Shown here: positions 25,808 to 34,752 of the stretch, one piece after another
How the letters are laid out: each line of letters begins with the position of its first letter
Position numbering within the stretch: position 1 is the stretch's first letter
From: RGIG4097 sp964637515
GTDB taxonomy: Bacteria > Bacillota > Clostridia > Christensenellales > CAG-917
Assembly: GCA_964637515.1 (NCBI GenBank)
Contig: CAZWUI010000003.1
Span: forward strand, 1 to 64,000
Length of the DNA stretch: 64,000 nucleotides
Reading direction: 5' to 3'
Notes under the pieces: generated by a model
Database searches by the model: none
What the model saw: the letters and a program-made list of their open reading frames with translations, nothing else
What the model was told of the DNA's origin: nothing
Position numbers and translations under genes: made by a program

Positions 25808-26581
25808 ATGATACTCACAATGGACATAGGCAATACGAACGTCAAACTCGGTTTGTTCCGCGGAAACGACCTTATCGCTTCTTGGAGAGTTTCAACCGAG
25901 GCAAAGCATACCGCGGACGAATACGGTATGATGGTTTACGACTTGCTTCGTCAGTCGGGGTGCAAGTTTTCGGATATAAAGGGTGTGGTTATGTCGTCGG
26001 TCGCTCCCGCGCTCAACTATACCATCGAGCATATGTGCGAATACTATATGCACAAAAAACCAATAGTGGTCAATCACAAGACTCAAACGGGAATCAATAT
26101 CCGCTACGACAATCCGTCCGACCTCGGCTCCGACAGACTCGTGGGGGCAACGGCGGCGTACAATTTCTACGGCGGTCCCGTCATCGTGGTGGACTTCGGC
26201 TCTGCGACGACTTTCAATCTCGTGGACGGAGAGGGTAATTTCCTCGGAGGAGCGATTGCACCCGGGATTAAGACCGCGACGGAATCTCTTGTCAATACCG
26301 CGGCAAAACTTCCGCGTATCGAACTCGACAAACCCGAAAGCATCGTCGGCACGAATACGAAAAGTTGTATGCAAGCGGGCGTCGTCTACGGCTATGCGGG
26401 CATAGTCAAATATATGGTGGAGAAGTATAAAGAACTTCCCGAAATGGAAAAGGCAATCGTCGTCGCAACGGGCGGACTCAGTATGCTCATCGAAAAGGTC
26501 GAACCCGATCTCATCGACGTAACCGATCGCGCGCTTGCTTTGAAAGGTTTGAACTATATCTATCATCTCAACAACAAGTAG
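25808..26581 (+). CDS. coaX: Type III pantothenate kinase
   Basis: A 257-residue cytosolic kinase of the acetate/sugar kinase fold that phosphorylates pantothenate, the first step of coenzyme A synthesis. The phosphate loop DIGNTNVKLG is at residues 6-15, the pantothenate region is DLGSDRLVGATAAYN near 103-117 and the second nucleotide motif is VVDFGSATTFNLVD near 124-137. The usual Gly-Ala-Asp-Arg reads Gly-Ser-Asp-Arg, a mild change. CoA also supplies the phosphopantetheine arm for the carrier protein encoded at 29914, but hom and malQ lie between. Confidence 0.96.
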   Translation: MILTMDIGNTNVKLGLFRGNDLIASWRVSTEAKHTADEYGMMVYDLLRQSGCKFSDIKGVVMSSVAPALNYTIEHMCEYYMHKKPIVVNHKTQTGINIRYDNPSDLGSDRLVGATAAYNFYGGPVIVVDFGSATTFNLVDGEGNFLGGAIAPGIKTATESLVNTAAKLPRIELDKPESIVGTNTKSCMQAGVVYGYAGIVKYMVEKYKELPEMEKAIVVATGGLSMLIEKVEPDLIDVTDRALALKGLNYIYHLNNK

Positions 26582-26602
26582 AAAAATCATTTAGGAGTAT
26601 AT

Positions 26603-27880
26603 ATGAAAAAAATCGGAGTCGCCCTTCTGGGGCTTGGAACTGTAGGCGGAGGAACTTATCAAATCCTCACCTCGAAAAGAGAGTACATCAAACAAAACGA
26701 CGGCGTTGACATCGAAGTCAAATGCGTGCTCGAACGCAACCTTGAACGTTGCAAGGAACTGGGCGTTGACCCGTCCATAGTCGCAACGGATATATCTGCG
26801 GTCACGTCAAATCCCGACATTCAGATAGTGGCGGAATTTTTCGGCGGAATAGAGCCTGCAAAATCCTTCCTTATCGCTTGTCTCGAAGCGGGCAAGAGTA
26901 TCGTCACCGCAAACAAGGAGATGTTCTCGAAGAATTGGCTCGAACTCGAAGCGGCGGCAAAGAAAGGAAATGCGGGACTTTATTTTGAGGCGTCTTGCGT
27001 GGGCGGAGTGCCTATCATCCGCACCCTGACCGACGGTATGCAAGGCAACGAAATCATCTCTCTCAAAGGCATCGTCAACGGCACGACGAACTATATTCTT
27101 TCTCGTATGAGCGACGAAGGAGTGGATTACGCAACTTGCTTGAAAGCGGCGCAAAAACTCGGATATGCAGAAGCGAATCCCACCGCCGACGTGGACGGCT
27201 TTGACGCTATGTACAAGAACAGCATCCTCTCATCCCTTGCCTACAAGAAGAGAGTGCCTATCGACAAAATCTATCGCGAAGGCATCTCCGAAATCGAAGT
27301 CAAGGACATCAACTACGGCAAGGAACTCGGCTACACCTTGAAACTCCTTGCGATCTCCAAAAAAGTGGACGGAAAGATCGAAGCGAGAGTTCATCCTGTG
27401 TTTTTGCCCGATGAACACCCGCTTTCTGACGTCAAAGGCTCTTTCAACGCTGTGTTCGTGCAAGGGGATAACGTGGGCGATATCATGCTTTACGGCAGGG
27501 GCGCAGGCTCTTTGCCCACGGGCAGTGCTATCGTCAGTGATATAGTCTTTGCTGCAAAACAAAGCGAGCCTAGGCGTTTCTATTGGGAGAACGATGACGC
27601 CGTCAACGACGACGATTTCGCAACCGATTTTCATTCGGAATACTATCTCCGCATCAACGTAAGCAATGAAGAAGGTTCTTTGTCGAAACTCTCGGGCGTG
27701 TTCGGAAAGAATAACATTTCCCTTGACACCGTCCTTCAAAGATCCGCGGTTGATAACAATGCGGACATTATCTTCATCACGCACATGACCAGCGAAAGCA
27801 ATATCAAAAAGGCCATCGCAGAAGCGGAAAGTCTTTCGGGCGTGAACAAAATCGAATCCCTTATCAGAGTGGAAAAATGA
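26603..27880 (+). CDS. hom: Homoserine dehydrogenase
   Basis: A 425-residue NAD(P)-dependent enzyme reducing aspartate semialdehyde to homoserine for threonine and methionine. The dinucleotide site GLGTVGGGTYQIL is near residue 9, ASVGGVPIIRTL-like sequence is ASCVGGVPIIRTL near 131, and GIVNGTTNYIL near 152 and the catalytic lysine region follow. A C-terminal ACT domain (from about residue 348, LRINVSNEEGSLSKLSGVFG) suggests threonine feedback. ATTTAGGAG precedes the ATG. malQ overlaps its stop by 4 bases, an odd pairing of amino-acid and glucan metabolism. Confidence 0.96.
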   Translation: MKKIGVALLGLGTVGGGTYQILTSKREYIKQNDGVDIEVKCVLERNLERCKELGVDPSIVATDISAVTSNPDIQIVAEFFGGIEPAKSFLIACLEAGKSIVTANKEMFSKNWLELEAAAKKGNAGLYFEASCVGGVPIIRTLTDGMQGNEIISLKGIVNGTTNYILSRMSDEGVDYATCLKAAQKLGYAEANPTADVDGFDAMYKNSILSSLAYKKRVPIDKIYREGISEIEVKDINYGKELGYTLKLLAISKKVDGKIEARVHPVFLPDEHPLSDVKGSFNAVFVQGDNVGDIMLYGRGAGSLPTGSAIVSDIVFAAKQSEPRRFYWENDDAVNDDDFATDFHSEYYLRINVSNEEGSLSKLSGVFGKNNISLDTVLQRSAVDNNADIIFITHMTSESNIKKAIAEAESLSGVNKIESLIRVEK

Positions 27881-29412
27881 CCGAAAAATACGCAAAATTC
27901 AATCGCTCGGCAGGGTTACTTATGAGCGTATCTTCCTTTCCCAGTCCTTTCGGAATAGGGTGCTTCACTGCGGACGTGGACATGTTCGTGGATATGGCGG
28001 TGGATATGGGTTTTCATTGGTGGCAGCTTCTGCCGATAACCACGATAGGTTTGGGCAATTCCCCCTATTCGGGCATTTCGACGTACGCGGGCAACTATCT
28101 TTATATCAGTCCCATTGAACTTTTCAAAAAGGGACTCATCACCGCGGACGAACTCGAAAACGCAAAGTATAGGGGTGAGCCGTATCTCGTCGATTACGAC
28201 TTCGCAAAAGAGAATATGACGAGAGTGTTGAACGTTGCCTACGAGCGTATTGACCGCGAATATCGCAAGGGTATGCAAGCCTTTTTCGATGAGGAAAAGG
28301 ATTGGCTCGACGACTACGCACTCTATATGACCGCAGTCAAGCACTACGGTGCGGAGTGGTATAAGTGGGATGAGAGTCTTGCAAACAGAGAACCTGCCCG
28401 CCTTGACGAGATAAGACGGAATTTTGCGAGAGATTACGACTTCTACGTCTTCGAGCAGTACGAATTTTTCTCGGAGTGGGGAGAGGTCAAACGTCGCGCA
28501 AACGCTCACGGCGTGAAAATCATAGGGGATTTGCCTTTCTACGTTGCGACCGATTCGGTGGACGTGTGGGCGAATAAGAGATTTTTCCAACTTGACGAAA
28601 AAAATCAACCTACGGCAATCGCAGGCGTACCTCCCGATGCGTTTGCATCTGACGGACAAGTTTGGGGTAATTGTCTTTACGACTTCAACGAAATGGAGAA
28701 AGACGGTTTCTCTTGGTGGAGAAACCGAGTCAAACATTGTTTCAAAATGTACGACGCTCTGCGCCTTGACCATTTCCGTGCATTCCACACCTACTTTTCA
28801 ATTCCCTACGGTGAGAATACCGCCAAAAACGGCAAGTGGGTGGAAGGACCGAAAAATAAACTTCTCGACTTGATAAGAAAGGATAATTCGTCCGCACTTT
28901 TCATCGCAGAAGACCTCGGACAGATTGACGACGCTTGCCGTGAATATATCGACTCGACGGGCATACCCACGATGCGTGTTTTTCAATTCGGATTCGACGG
29001 CACGCCCGGGGTGCATTTGCCCTACAACTATCAATCGTCAAACGTGGCGTACACGGGCACGCATGACAACAATACCACACTAGGTTGGCTCTACGAGCTC
29101 AACGAAGGCGCAAGAAATTACGCTTTGAAATATTGCGGTTTCGAGGGCGCGGGTTGGGCGTCGGGCGGACCTTCATGCGCGTCTACGAAAGCAATAATAA
29201 AGACAGTTGCGGCATCGTCTGCGGTGCTTGCGATATTCCCCGTGCAAGACCTTCTCGGTTACGGCGGAGACACGAGAATGAATATCCCGGGCGTTGCGGA
29301 AGGCAACTGGCGTTACCGTTTGCCCTACGAGCTTATGCTCACCGTCGACCGCGATTTCTTCCTTGACGTGAACAATACGTACGGGCGCAACAATCCCGTT
29401 TTGGTGATATGA
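27877..29412 (+). CDS. malQ: 4-alpha-glucanotransferase
   Basis: A 511-residue GH77 enzyme that transfers alpha-1,4-glucan segments during glycogen or maltodextrin use. It begins with the family's SAGLLMSVSSFPSPFGIG, followed by WWQLLPI and SPYSGISTYAGN. Catalytic segments are GDLPFYVATDSVDVWAN near residue 213, LRLDHFRAF (nucleophile Asp) near 295 and AEDLG (acid/base Glu) near 344. Length is normal. It overlaps hom upstream and the phosphopantetheinyl transferase downstream by 4 bases each. No other glycogen gene is present in the window. Confidence 0.96.
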   Translation: MTEKYAKFNRSAGLLMSVSSFPSPFGIGCFTADVDMFVDMAVDMGFHWWQLLPITTIGLGNSPYSGISTYAGNYLYISPIELFKKGLITADELENAKYRGEPYLVDYDFAKENMTRVLNVAYERIDREYRKGMQAFFDEEKDWLDDYALYMTAVKHYGAEWYKWDESLANREPARLDEIRRNFARDYDFYVFEQYEFFSEWGEVKRRANAHGVKIIGDLPFYVATDSVDVWANKRFFQLDEKNQPTAIAGVPPDAFASDGQVWGNCLYDFNEMEKDGFSWWRNRVKHCFKMYDALRLDHFRAFHTYFSIPYGENTAKNGKWVEGPKNKLLDLIRKDNSSALFIAEDLGQIDDACREYIDSTGIPTMRVFQFGFDGTPGVHLPYNYQSSNVAYTGTHDNNTTLGWLYELNEGARNYALKYCGFEGAGWASGGPSCASTKAIIKTVAASSAVLAIFPVQDLLGYGGDTRMNIPGVAEGNWRYRLPYELMLTVDRDFFLDVNNTYGRNNPVLVI

Positions 29413-29903
29413 TACTGCTATTCGTGAGAGATAAGGTGGACAGTGACGCCTTCATAAAATATGGCTACGAGCAATACAGAAATCTTATGTTCGGGCTTTG
29501 TTTCGACTTGCCCGAGCAGGTGGAGATAATTCGCGAAAAAAATCAGAAACCGAGGTTTAACGTCGATTTTGTGCACTTTAACCTGGCACATACGGACGGA
29601 GTGACCATGCTTGCGGTCTCGGACACCGAGATCGGAGTGGACGTCGAAAAGATACGTCCCTACAAAAAAGACTTCTCTCGTTTCGGCATCACGGCGGACT
29701 CCGACGAGGAGTTTTTCGAGAAGTGGACGGAGAAGGAAAGTTACGTAAAAATGACGGGGGAAGGCTTGAAAGCAATCAAGAAACCCATTCCGTCTTTCGT
29801 GCATTTCGAGCATTTCGATCCATTCCCCGGATACCACGCTTGTATATGTGCGGTCGAACAAAATATCTACGCTTACGAGGTGGATCCTCAAGCGTTAAAA
29901 TAA
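29409..29903 (+). CDS. Compact 4'-phosphopantetheinyl transferase (Sfp-like)
   Basis: A 164-residue protein of the Sfp/AcpT superfamily, which moves phosphopantetheine from CoA to carrier-protein serines. Motifs are FNLAHTDGVTMLAVSDTEIG leading into GVDVEKIR (metal-binding Asp-Glu, near residues 76-83) and WTEKESYVKMTGEGL near 107-121. Typical Sfp proteins have about 220 residues, so this is a short form with a reduced N-terminal half. It lies 10 bases before a carrier-protein gene, its likely substrate. No polyketide or fatty-acid synthase gene is adjacent. Confidence 0.85.
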   Translation: MILLFVRDKVDSDAFIKYGYEQYRNLMFGLCFDLPEQVEIIREKNQKPRFNVDFVHFNLAHTDGVTMLAVSDTEIGVDVEKIRPYKKDFSRFGITADSDEEFFEKWTEKESYVKMTGEGLKAIKKPIPSFVHFEHFDPFPGYHACICAVEQNIYAYEVDPQALK

Positions 29904-29913
29904 GGAGTAATTT

Positions 29914-30144
29914 ATGGCAATCATTGACGACATCAAAGGAATCATTGCAGAACAAATGGGCGTTGACGCGGACGCAATCGAAGCGGATAAGGACATCATC
30001 AAAGACCTTGGTTGCGATAGCCTTGACATCGTTACCATGCTCATGGAAGTCGAAGATAAATACGGCATCGAAGTCGAAGAAAATGCGGTGTCCTCTATGA
30101 CCACGATCAACGACGTCGTGGGTTATATCGAAAAACGCATCTAA
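29914..30144 (+). CDS. acpP: Acyl carrier protein
   Basis: A 76-residue carrier with the four-helix pattern of bacterial ACP. The phosphopantetheine serine is in LGCDSLDIV near residue 36, and the acidic helix II (DIVTMLMEVEDKYGIEVEE) matches ACPs of fatty-acid synthesis. AAGGAG precedes the ATG. Its neighbours are a phosphopantetheinyl transferase and a LysR regulator. This could be the main fatty-acid ACP or a dedicated one; no fab genes are in the window to decide. Confidence 0.93.
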   Translation: MAIIDDIKGIIAEQMGVDADAIEADKDIIKDLGCDSLDIVTMLMEVEDKYGIEVEENAVSSMTTINDVVGYIEKRI

Positions 30145-30145
30145 C

Positions 30146-31075
30146 ATGAATATCCTTTATCTCAAATACGCAGTCGAAGTCGCGAGAGTAGGCTCTCTCA
30201 GCAAGGCTGCGGACGAATTGTTCGTCGCGCAACCCAATCTTTCGCGTGCGATAAAGGAACTCGAAAAAGAACTCGGCATTACCATTTTCGACAGAAAAGC
30301 AAACGGTATGACTCTGACTCCTGACGGAGATAGGCTTGTGCAGTACGGCAAGAGCATTCTGAAACAGATCGACGAAGTCGAAAACGCTTTCAAAAACGAT
30401 AAGGACAAAAAAGCGACGTTTTCAATATCCGTGCCGAGATCGACTTATATATCCCACGCTTTTGCGGAGTTTTCAAAGGGGTTGAAATACGAAGAGCAGT
30501 GCGCCGTTTTCTACAAGGAAACAAACGCTCTTCGCGCCGTCAACAACATTCTCAATGCCGATTACAAACTCGGAATCATCAGGTATGCGTCTCAATACGA
30601 CAAGTATTTCAAGGAAATGTTGGAGTCCAAAAATCTTGCCTATGAACTCGTCACCGAATTTGGATATGTGCTTCTTATGAGCAAGGACAGCCCCCTTGCA
30701 AGCATTGATGAAGTGAGATATTCCGACCTTGAAAACTATATCGAAATCGCACACGCCGATCCGTACGTGCCGTCCTTGACTCTTGCGGAAGTGAGAAAGG
30801 AAGAGTTGCCCGACAACGTTAAACGCAGGATTTTCGTTTTTGAAAGGGCAAGTCAATTCGAGGTGTTGTCCGCAAACGTGGAAACGTTTATGTGGGTATC
30901 CCCGGTGCCCGACGATGTGCTTGACAGGTTTGGACTTGTGCAGAGAAAGTGTCCCGACAACAACAAGATTTATAGGGATATGCTGATATATCCGAAAGAT
31001 TACAAGTTGTCCGACCTTGACAAATCATTCATAACAGAACTTTGCATATCCAAAAGAAACTACATGAAAGATTGA
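30146..31075 (+). CDS. LysR-family transcriptional regulator
   Basis: A 309-residue regulator. The N-terminal winged helix reads LKYAVEVARVGSLSKAADEL and FVAQPNLSRAIKELEKELG, which fits LysR closely, followed by the linker helix LVQYGKSILKQIDEVENAF. Residues 90-300 form a divergent ligand-binding domain. It starts one base after acpP on the same strand, whereas LysR genes are usually divergent from their targets, so it may act elsewhere or on its own operon. A terminator follows at once. Confidence 0.92.
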   Translation: MNILYLKYAVEVARVGSLSKAADELFVAQPNLSRAIKELEKELGITIFDRKANGMTLTPDGDRLVQYGKSILKQIDEVENAFKNDKDKKATFSISVPRSTYISHAFAEFSKGLKYEEQCAVFYKETNALRAVNNILNADYKLGIIRYASQYDKYFKEMLESKNLAYELVTEFGYVLLMSKDSPLASIDEVRYSDLENYIEIAHADPYVPSLTLAEVRKEELPDNVKRRIFVFERASQFEVLSANVETFMWVSPVPDDVLDRFGLVQRKCPDNNKIYRDMLIYPKDYKLSDLDKSFITELCISKRNYMKD

Positions 31076-31078
31076 ACT

Positions 31079-31106
31079 TGCGCCCATAGGGCGCATTTCT
31101 TTTTCC
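31079..31106 (+). terminator. Terminator after the LysR gene
   Basis: TGCGCCC and GGGCGCA around ATA, followed by TTTCTTTTT. It starts directly after the LysR stop codon. Confidence 0.88.
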
Positions 31107-31424
31107 CGCCGAAAGCAAAAAATTCCCCGAATTGCACAACGAATACACCTTTTTGTCAAGATTTTTTCGACTGATTTTACGCGGTGAGTAAAAATAGCCG
31201 AAGTTTCGGTCGCTATTGCGAGCGGTTTTCTTTGTGATTTTCATTGAGAATACAACGGAAATAGATTGATTTTTTCTCAAAATTCTGAAGAGATGACGGC
31301 AAATAATAGACAAAAATTCAAATCGGTATAATTATATCGATATTGATATATTGACTTGCAAAAAAAGTAATTCCGCAAAACGAAGGTTTGGTTTATCATT
31401 ATCGTAGATAAAAAGGAGAATTAT
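31107..31424 (+). other. 318-base intergenic region upstream of rex
   Basis: No gene is seen here. At 31193-31217 AATAGC and GCTATT close an imperfect hairpin around CGAA-GT-TTCG. A TATAAT at 31327-31332 is a possible -10, but its -35 is weak. It is followed directly by TATATC-N6-GATATA (31333-31350), an inverted repeat placed like an operator. The canonical Rex box TTGTTAA-N4-TTAACAA was looked for and is not present. AAGGAG precedes the rex start. Confidence 0.45.
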
Positions 31425-32036
31425 ATGGAAAAGATTATTCCGAAAACAGTTCTTGAAAGATTGCCCGTATATCTTCATCATCTCAAATCATTGAACGGTG
31501 AGGAAATCGGGAATATATCGTCTGCGACTATCGCGAGAAATTTAGGACTCGGCGAAGTGCAGGTGAGAAAGGATCTTGCCATGATTTCGGGGACGGGTAG
31601 ACCGAAAGTCGGCTACGACTATGACAAACTCGTGTCCGACCTCGAAGATGCACTCGGTTGCAAGACCGAAACGAAAGTGGTGATAGTCGGTGCGGGACGA
31701 CTTGGGCGCGCACTTCTATCATATGAACATTTCGACGAATACGGCTTGTACGTGACGGCGGGTTTCGATTGCGACGAAGAGAAGGTCGGAAAGTGCGGAG
31801 AAAAGCAAATTTACCACACGTCCGAACTCAAAGACTATTGCGCGGAAAACGAAATCAAAATAGGCGTTATCGCAGTCCCTGAAAAGAACGCACAGGAAGT
31901 CGCCGACAAAATGATAGAGGCGGGAATCATCGCAATATGGAATTTTGCGCCGGCAAGGCTAAATTTGCCCGAGTTTGTCAAAGTTAAAAACGAAAATATG
32001 GCGGCTTCGCTTGCAATACTTTCAGTTAGTATATAA
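31425..32036 (+). CDS. rex: Redox-sensing transcriptional repressor Rex
   Basis: A 203-residue repressor that senses the NADH/NAD+ ratio. The N-terminal winged helix includes ISSATIARNLGLGEVQVRKDLAMIS (family pattern VRKDLA...S), followed by GRPKVGYD. The Rossmann domain has VVIVGAGRLGRALLSYEHF near residues 86-104. The C-terminus provides the domain-swapped helix. Family members repress fermentation genes when NADH is low. The gene lies 29 bases upstream of adhE, a classic Rex target, so the two are probably co-transcribed and autoregulated. The operator must be upstream of rex. Confidence 0.96.
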   Translation: MEKIIPKTVLERLPVYLHHLKSLNGEEIGNISSATIARNLGLGEVQVRKDLAMISGTGRPKVGYDYDKLVSDLEDALGCKTETKVVIVGAGRLGRALLSYEHFDEYGLYVTAGFDCDEEKVGKCGEKQIYHTSELKDYCAENEIKIGVIAVPEKNAQEVADKMIEAGIIAIWNFAPARLNLPEFVKVKNENMAASLAILSVSI

Positions 32037-32065
32037 AATATATTTATCATATAAGGAGAATCATC

Positions 32066-34741
32066 ATGGAAGAAAAAGCGTATGCAATCGTCGACAGCGT
32101 GGAAACTCTCGAAAATGCGATAGCACGCGTGAGAAAGGCGCAAAAAGAATTTGCGACTTTCACGCAAGAGCAGGTGGACAAAATCTTTTTTGCGGCAGCG
32201 TGTGCTGCGGATAAGATGAGAATACCTCTTGCAAGAATGGCAGTGGAAGAAACGGGCATGGGCATCGTTGAGGACAAAGTCATCAAGAACCATTATGCTG
32301 CGGAGTATATCTACAACGCCTACCGCAACGTCAAAACCTGCGGTGTGATCGAAGAAGATAAGTCTTTCGGCATCAAGAAAATCGCCGAGCCTATCGGACT
32401 CGTGGCGGCGGTCATTCCGACCACAAACCCCACGTCTACCGCAATATTCAAGACGCTCATCTCTTTGAAAACTCGCAACGGTATCATCATCAGTCCTCAC
32501 CCCAGAGCGAAGAAGTCCACGATTGCGGCGGCAAAAGTCGTGCTCGAAGCGGCGGTGGCTGCGGGCGCACCCGAAGGTATCATCGGTTGGATAGACGTGC
32601 CTAGTCTTGAAATGACGAACCTTATCATGAAAGAAGCGGATATTATCCTTGCGACCGGCGGTCCCGGTATGGTCAAGGCGGCATATTCTTCGGGAAAACC
32701 CGCACTCGGCGTTGGCGCAGGCAACACTCCCGCAATCATCGACGACACTGCGGATATTATCCTTGCGGTCAACTCGATTATCCACAGCAAGACGTTTGAC
32801 AACGGTATGATTTGCGCATCCGAACAATCGGTCATCGTACTCGACTCTGTCTACGACGTCGTGAAAGCGGAATTTGCAAATCGCGGTTGCTACTTCCTTG
32901 ATGAAGAAGAAACCGAAAAAGTCAGAAAGACAATCATCATCAACGGCGCACTCAACGCAAAAATCGTCGGACAACGTCCGGTGACTATCGCGGCACTTGC
33001 GGGCGTGAAAGTCCCCGAAGGCACGAAAATTCTCATCGGTGAAGTGGAAAGCGTCGAACTCAGCGAAGAGTTTGCACACGAAAAACTCTCTCCCGTCCTT
33101 GCAATGTATAGAGCGAAGAATATCGGCGACGCATTCGACAAGGCGGAAAAACTCATAGCGGACGGCGGTTACGGTCACACGTCCTCTATCTATCTCAACG
33201 TAGCGACCGAAAGCGCAAAACTCGAAGAGTTTACGGCGCGTATGAAGACTTGCCGTATTCTCGTCAACACTCCCTCCTCTCAAGGCGGTATAGGTGACCT
33301 TTACAATTTCAAACTCGCTCCCTCTCTCACCCTCGGTTGCGGAAGTTGGGGCGGAAATTCGGTGTCCGAAAACGTCGGAGTAAAACATTTATTGAACGTG
33401 AAAACCGTTGCGGAAAGGAGAGAAAATATGTTGTGGTTCAGAGCGCCTGAAAAGGTTTATATCAAGAAAGGTTGTTTGCCCGTCGCGCTCGACGAGCTCA
33501 AAACCGTCATGGGCAAGAAAAAATGCTTTATCGTCACCGATAGTTTCCTGTATAATAACGGATATACGAAACCTATCACCGACAAACTCGACGAAATGGG
33601 CATTGCACATACGACGTTCTTCGACGTCGCACCCGATCCCACGCTTGCGTGCGCAAAAGCAGGCGCGGAACAAATGAAAGCGTTCAAACCCGATTGCATC
33701 ATCGCACTCGGCGGCGGATCCGCTATGGACGCAGGCAAGATTATGTGGGTTATGTACGAGCATCCCGAAGTCGACTTCATGGATATGGCGATGCGCTTTA
33801 TGGACATCAGAAAACGTGTCTACACCTTCCCGAAAATGGGAGAGAAAGCGTATTTCATCGCAATCCCGACTTCCGCAGGCACCGGCTCCGAAGTTACTCC
33901 GTTTGCCGTCATCACCGACGAAAAGACGGGAGTCAAATATCCCCTTGCGGACTATGAACTCCTTCCAAAAATGGCAATCATCGACACCGATTTCCATATG
34001 AGCGCACCCAGAGGGTTGACCGCCGCAAGCGGTATCGACGCAGTCACTCACGCACTCGAAGCGTATGCGTCTATGATGGCGACCGACTACACCGACGGAC
34101 TTGCACTCAAGGCGTTGAAGACCATATTCACCTACTTGCCCAGAGCGTATGAAAACGGTCAAACGGACGTCGAAGCAAGAGAAAAAATGGCAAATGCGGC
34201 GACTATGGCGGGTATGGCGTTTGCAAACGCATTCCTTGGCGTATGTCACTCCATGGCGCACAAACTCGGCTCCTTCCATCATCTCCCTCACGGCGTGGCA
34301 AACGCTTTGATGATTGACGAAGTCCTGCGCTTCAACGCATCCGAAACACCCGCAAAGATGGGCACGTTCCCGCAATACGACCATCCGCACACCCTTGCAA
34401 GATACGCAGAAGTTGCGGACTATCTCGGAATCAAGGGCGGTAGCGACCAAGAAAAACTCGAAAACCTTATCAAAGCAATAGACGACTTGAAAGCAACCGT
34501 CGGCATCAAACCCACTATCAAAGACTACGTCGCAGACGAAGAAGACTTCCTTGCTCGTCTTGACGATATGGTGGAGCAAGCATTCGACGATCAATGCACG
34601 GGCGCAAACCCCCGTTACCCGCTCATGAGCGAAATCAAACAAATGTATCTCAACGCCTATTACGGCAAGTCTTTCACGGAATCGGAATTGCCCGAAGTCA
34701 AATCCGCAAAAAAGACGAGCGGTAAAGGCGCACGTAAATAG
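32066..34741 (+). CDS. adhE: Bifunctional acetaldehyde-CoA/alcohol dehydrogenase
   Basis: An 891-residue fermentative enzyme reducing acetyl-CoA to ethanol with two NADH. Residues 1-440 are a CoA-dependent aldehyde dehydrogenase with IPTTNPTSTAIFKTLI and the catalytic cysteine in GMICASEQ near residue 249. Residues 455-870 are an iron-type alcohol dehydrogenase with ALGGGSAMDAGK and metal-binding histidines in GVCHSMAHKLGSFHHLPHG near 727-745. AAGGAG precedes the ATG. It follows rex, consistent with NADH-responsive control. A lysine-rich tail ends the protein. Confidence 0.97.
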   Translation: MEEKAYAIVDSVETLENAIARVRKAQKEFATFTQEQVDKIFFAAACAADKMRIPLARMAVEETGMGIVEDKVIKNHYAAEYIYNAYRNVKTCGVIEEDKSFGIKKIAEPIGLVAAVIPTTNPTSTAIFKTLISLKTRNGIIISPHPRAKKSTIAAAKVVLEAAVAAGAPEGIIGWIDVPSLEMTNLIMKEADIILATGGPGMVKAAYSSGKPALGVGAGNTPAIIDDTADIILAVNSIIHSKTFDNGMICASEQSVIVLDSVYDVVKAEFANRGCYFLDEEETEKVRKTIIINGALNAKIVGQRPVTIAALAGVKVPEGTKILIGEVESVELSEEFAHEKLSPVLAMYRAKNIGDAFDKAEKLIADGGYGHTSSIYLNVATESAKLEEFTARMKTCRILVNTPSSQGGIGDLYNFKLAPSLTLGCGSWGGNSVSENVGVKHLLNVKTVAERRENMLWFRAPEKVYIKKGCLPVALDELKTVMGKKKCFIVTDSFLYNNGYTKPITDKLDEMGIAHTTFFDVAPDPTLACAKAGAEQMKAFKPDCIIALGGGSAMDAGKIMWVMYEHPEVDFMDMAMRFMDIRKRVYTFPKMGEKAYFIAIPTSAGTGSEVTPFAVITDEKTGVKYPLADYELLPKMAIIDTDFHMSAPRGLTAASGIDAVTHALEAYASMMATDYTDGLALKALKTIFTYLPRAYENGQTDVEAREKMANAATMAGMAFANAFLGVCHSMAHKLGSFHHLPHGVANALMIDEVLRFNASETPAKMGTFPQYDHPHTLARYAEVADYLGIKGGSDQEKLENLIKAIDDLKATVGIKPTIKDYVADEEDFLARLDDMVEQAFDDQCTGANPRYPLMSEIKQMYLNAYYGKSFTESELPEVKSAKKTSGKGARK

Positions 34742-34752
34742 GGAGGAGTATT

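Noticed and set aside
31835..33388. 517-codon open frame antisense to rex/adhE
   Set aside because: Runs opposite to two well-identified genes, lacks motifs and a ribosome site.
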